A DNA stretch of 5,851 nt, taken from the NCBI GenBank assembly GCA_004376785.1, contig SOIY01000308.1, forward strand, positions 1 through 5,851. The letters run 5' to 3'. This stretch comes from Candidatus Stahliibacteriota bacterium. GTDB lineage: Bacteria > Hydrothermota > Tepidihabitantia > SM23-42. Each line of letters starts with the position of its first letter. Within the stretch, counting starts at the first letter, position 1. The notes below the pieces were generated by a model, which saw nothing but the letters and a program-made list of their open reading frames with translations, searched no databases and was not told the origin of the DNA. The translations under genes and the position numbers were made by a program. Of the stretch, positions 5,752 to 5,851 are shown piece after piece.

Positions 5752-5773
5752 TGAAATGATGAAATGTGAAATG
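5752..5773. repeat. Three copies of TGAAATG
   Basis: TGAAATG occurs at 5752-5758, 5760-5766 and 5767-5773; the first two copies are separated by one base and the last two are adjacent. This is the second seven-base motif in the same spacer and differs in sequence from the other two. Confidence 0.6.
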
Positions 5774-5777
5774 GGGT

Positions 5778-5795
5778 CAATCTACAATCTACAAT
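5778..5795. repeat. Heptamer tandem repeat CAATCTA x2 plus CAAT
   Basis: CAATCTA at 5778-5784 and 5785-5791 is followed by CAAT at 5792-5795, giving 2.6 perfect copies. It ends 11 nt before the downstream -35 box, so copy-number change would shift the region just upstream of that promoter. Confidence 0.75.
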
Positions 5796-5806
5796 GTTTT
5801 AATCTC

Positions 5807-5834
5807 TTGACTCTTTGTTTATTTTGAATATAAT
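5807..5834 (+). promoter_or_regulatory. Sigma70-type promoter for the next downstream gene
   Basis: TTGACT (5807-5812, one mismatch) and a perfect TATAAT (5829-5834) are separated by 16 bp, the same spacing as the rpsU promoter. The expected start of transcription, about 6-8 nt past the -10 box, is 5840-5842, which coincides with an ATG. The following gene therefore appears to be transcribed separately from the rpsU operon. Confidence 0.82.
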
Positions 5835-5839
5835 AGCCT

Positions 5840-5851
5840 ATGAAAAAATCG
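5840..5851 (+). CDS. Possible start of a downstream gene, four codons only (3' truncated by window)
   Basis: ATG 5840 opens a frame reading Met-Lys-Lys-Ser to the window edge. Only five bases separate it from the -10 box and there is no SD, so if it is a real start the mRNA would be leaderless or almost so. A Met-Lys-Lys beginning would suit a signal peptide, but four residues cannot show this. The true start may instead lie beyond the window with this ATG in a leader. Confidence 0.35.

Noticed and set aside
5697..5795. CRISPR array or phage attachment site in the 3' spacer
   Set aside because: The repeats are seven bases with essentially no spacers and no tRNA or integrase is present, so neither interpretation fits.
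5689..5806. Rho-independent terminator after rpoD
   Set aside because: AATTTCAAATT is the only inverted repeat noticed; it has a one-base loop, is AT-only apart from that base, and is not followed by a T-run.

Overview
The window holds a bacterial macromolecular-synthesis operon on the + strand: rpsU (ribosomal protein bS21), mutS2, dnaG (primase) and rpoD (primary sigma factor). It is flanked by the last 23 codons of an upstream gene that looks like deoC and by the first four codons of a possible downstream gene. Coding density is high and base composition is AT-rich. Shine-Dalgarno (SD) sequences are of the usual GGAGG type and both visible promoters are sigma70-like, so this is a bacterium. 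The divergence of the proteins, the AT-rich codons and the short-period repeats in the intergenic spacers suggest an uncultured or candidate-phylum lineage (WOR-3/Stahlbacteria-like is a guess from style, not shown by the sequence).

Layout: 2-73 is the deoC 3' end. 74-178 is a spacer with two short octamer-period repeats and no convincing terminator. 179-226 is a compact control region for rpsU: TTGACA, 16-bp spacer, TATAAT, a 15-bp palindrome over the -10 box and a nine-base SD. 235-429 is rpsU. 426-2381 is mutS2, coupled to rpsU and apparently lacking a canonical start codon where homology needs one. 2404-4113 is dnaG, after a 22-nt gap. 4129-5688 is rpoD, with TTG favoured over an upstream GTG. 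5689-5806 is a spacer with three different seven-base-period repeats. 5807-5834 is a second TTGACT-N16-TATAAT promoter, set so close to ATG 5840 that its transcript may be leaderless.

How the genes work together: the classical rpsU-dnaG-rpoD arrangement ties translation, replication priming and transcription initiation to one transcript. Here MutS2, a MutS-family ATPase now linked to resolving collided ribosomes, sits directly behind a ribosomal protein gene. This MutS2 has the ATPase core, coiled coil and KOW-like tail but no Smr domain. No terminator or clear internal promoter was seen between the four genes.

I see no evidence of an undescribed multigene system. The items most worth checking are the mutS2 start, its Smr-less architecture and altered post-Walker-B motif, the palindromic rpsU promoter, the putative leaderless gene at the right edge, and the sigma region 2.2 substitutions.
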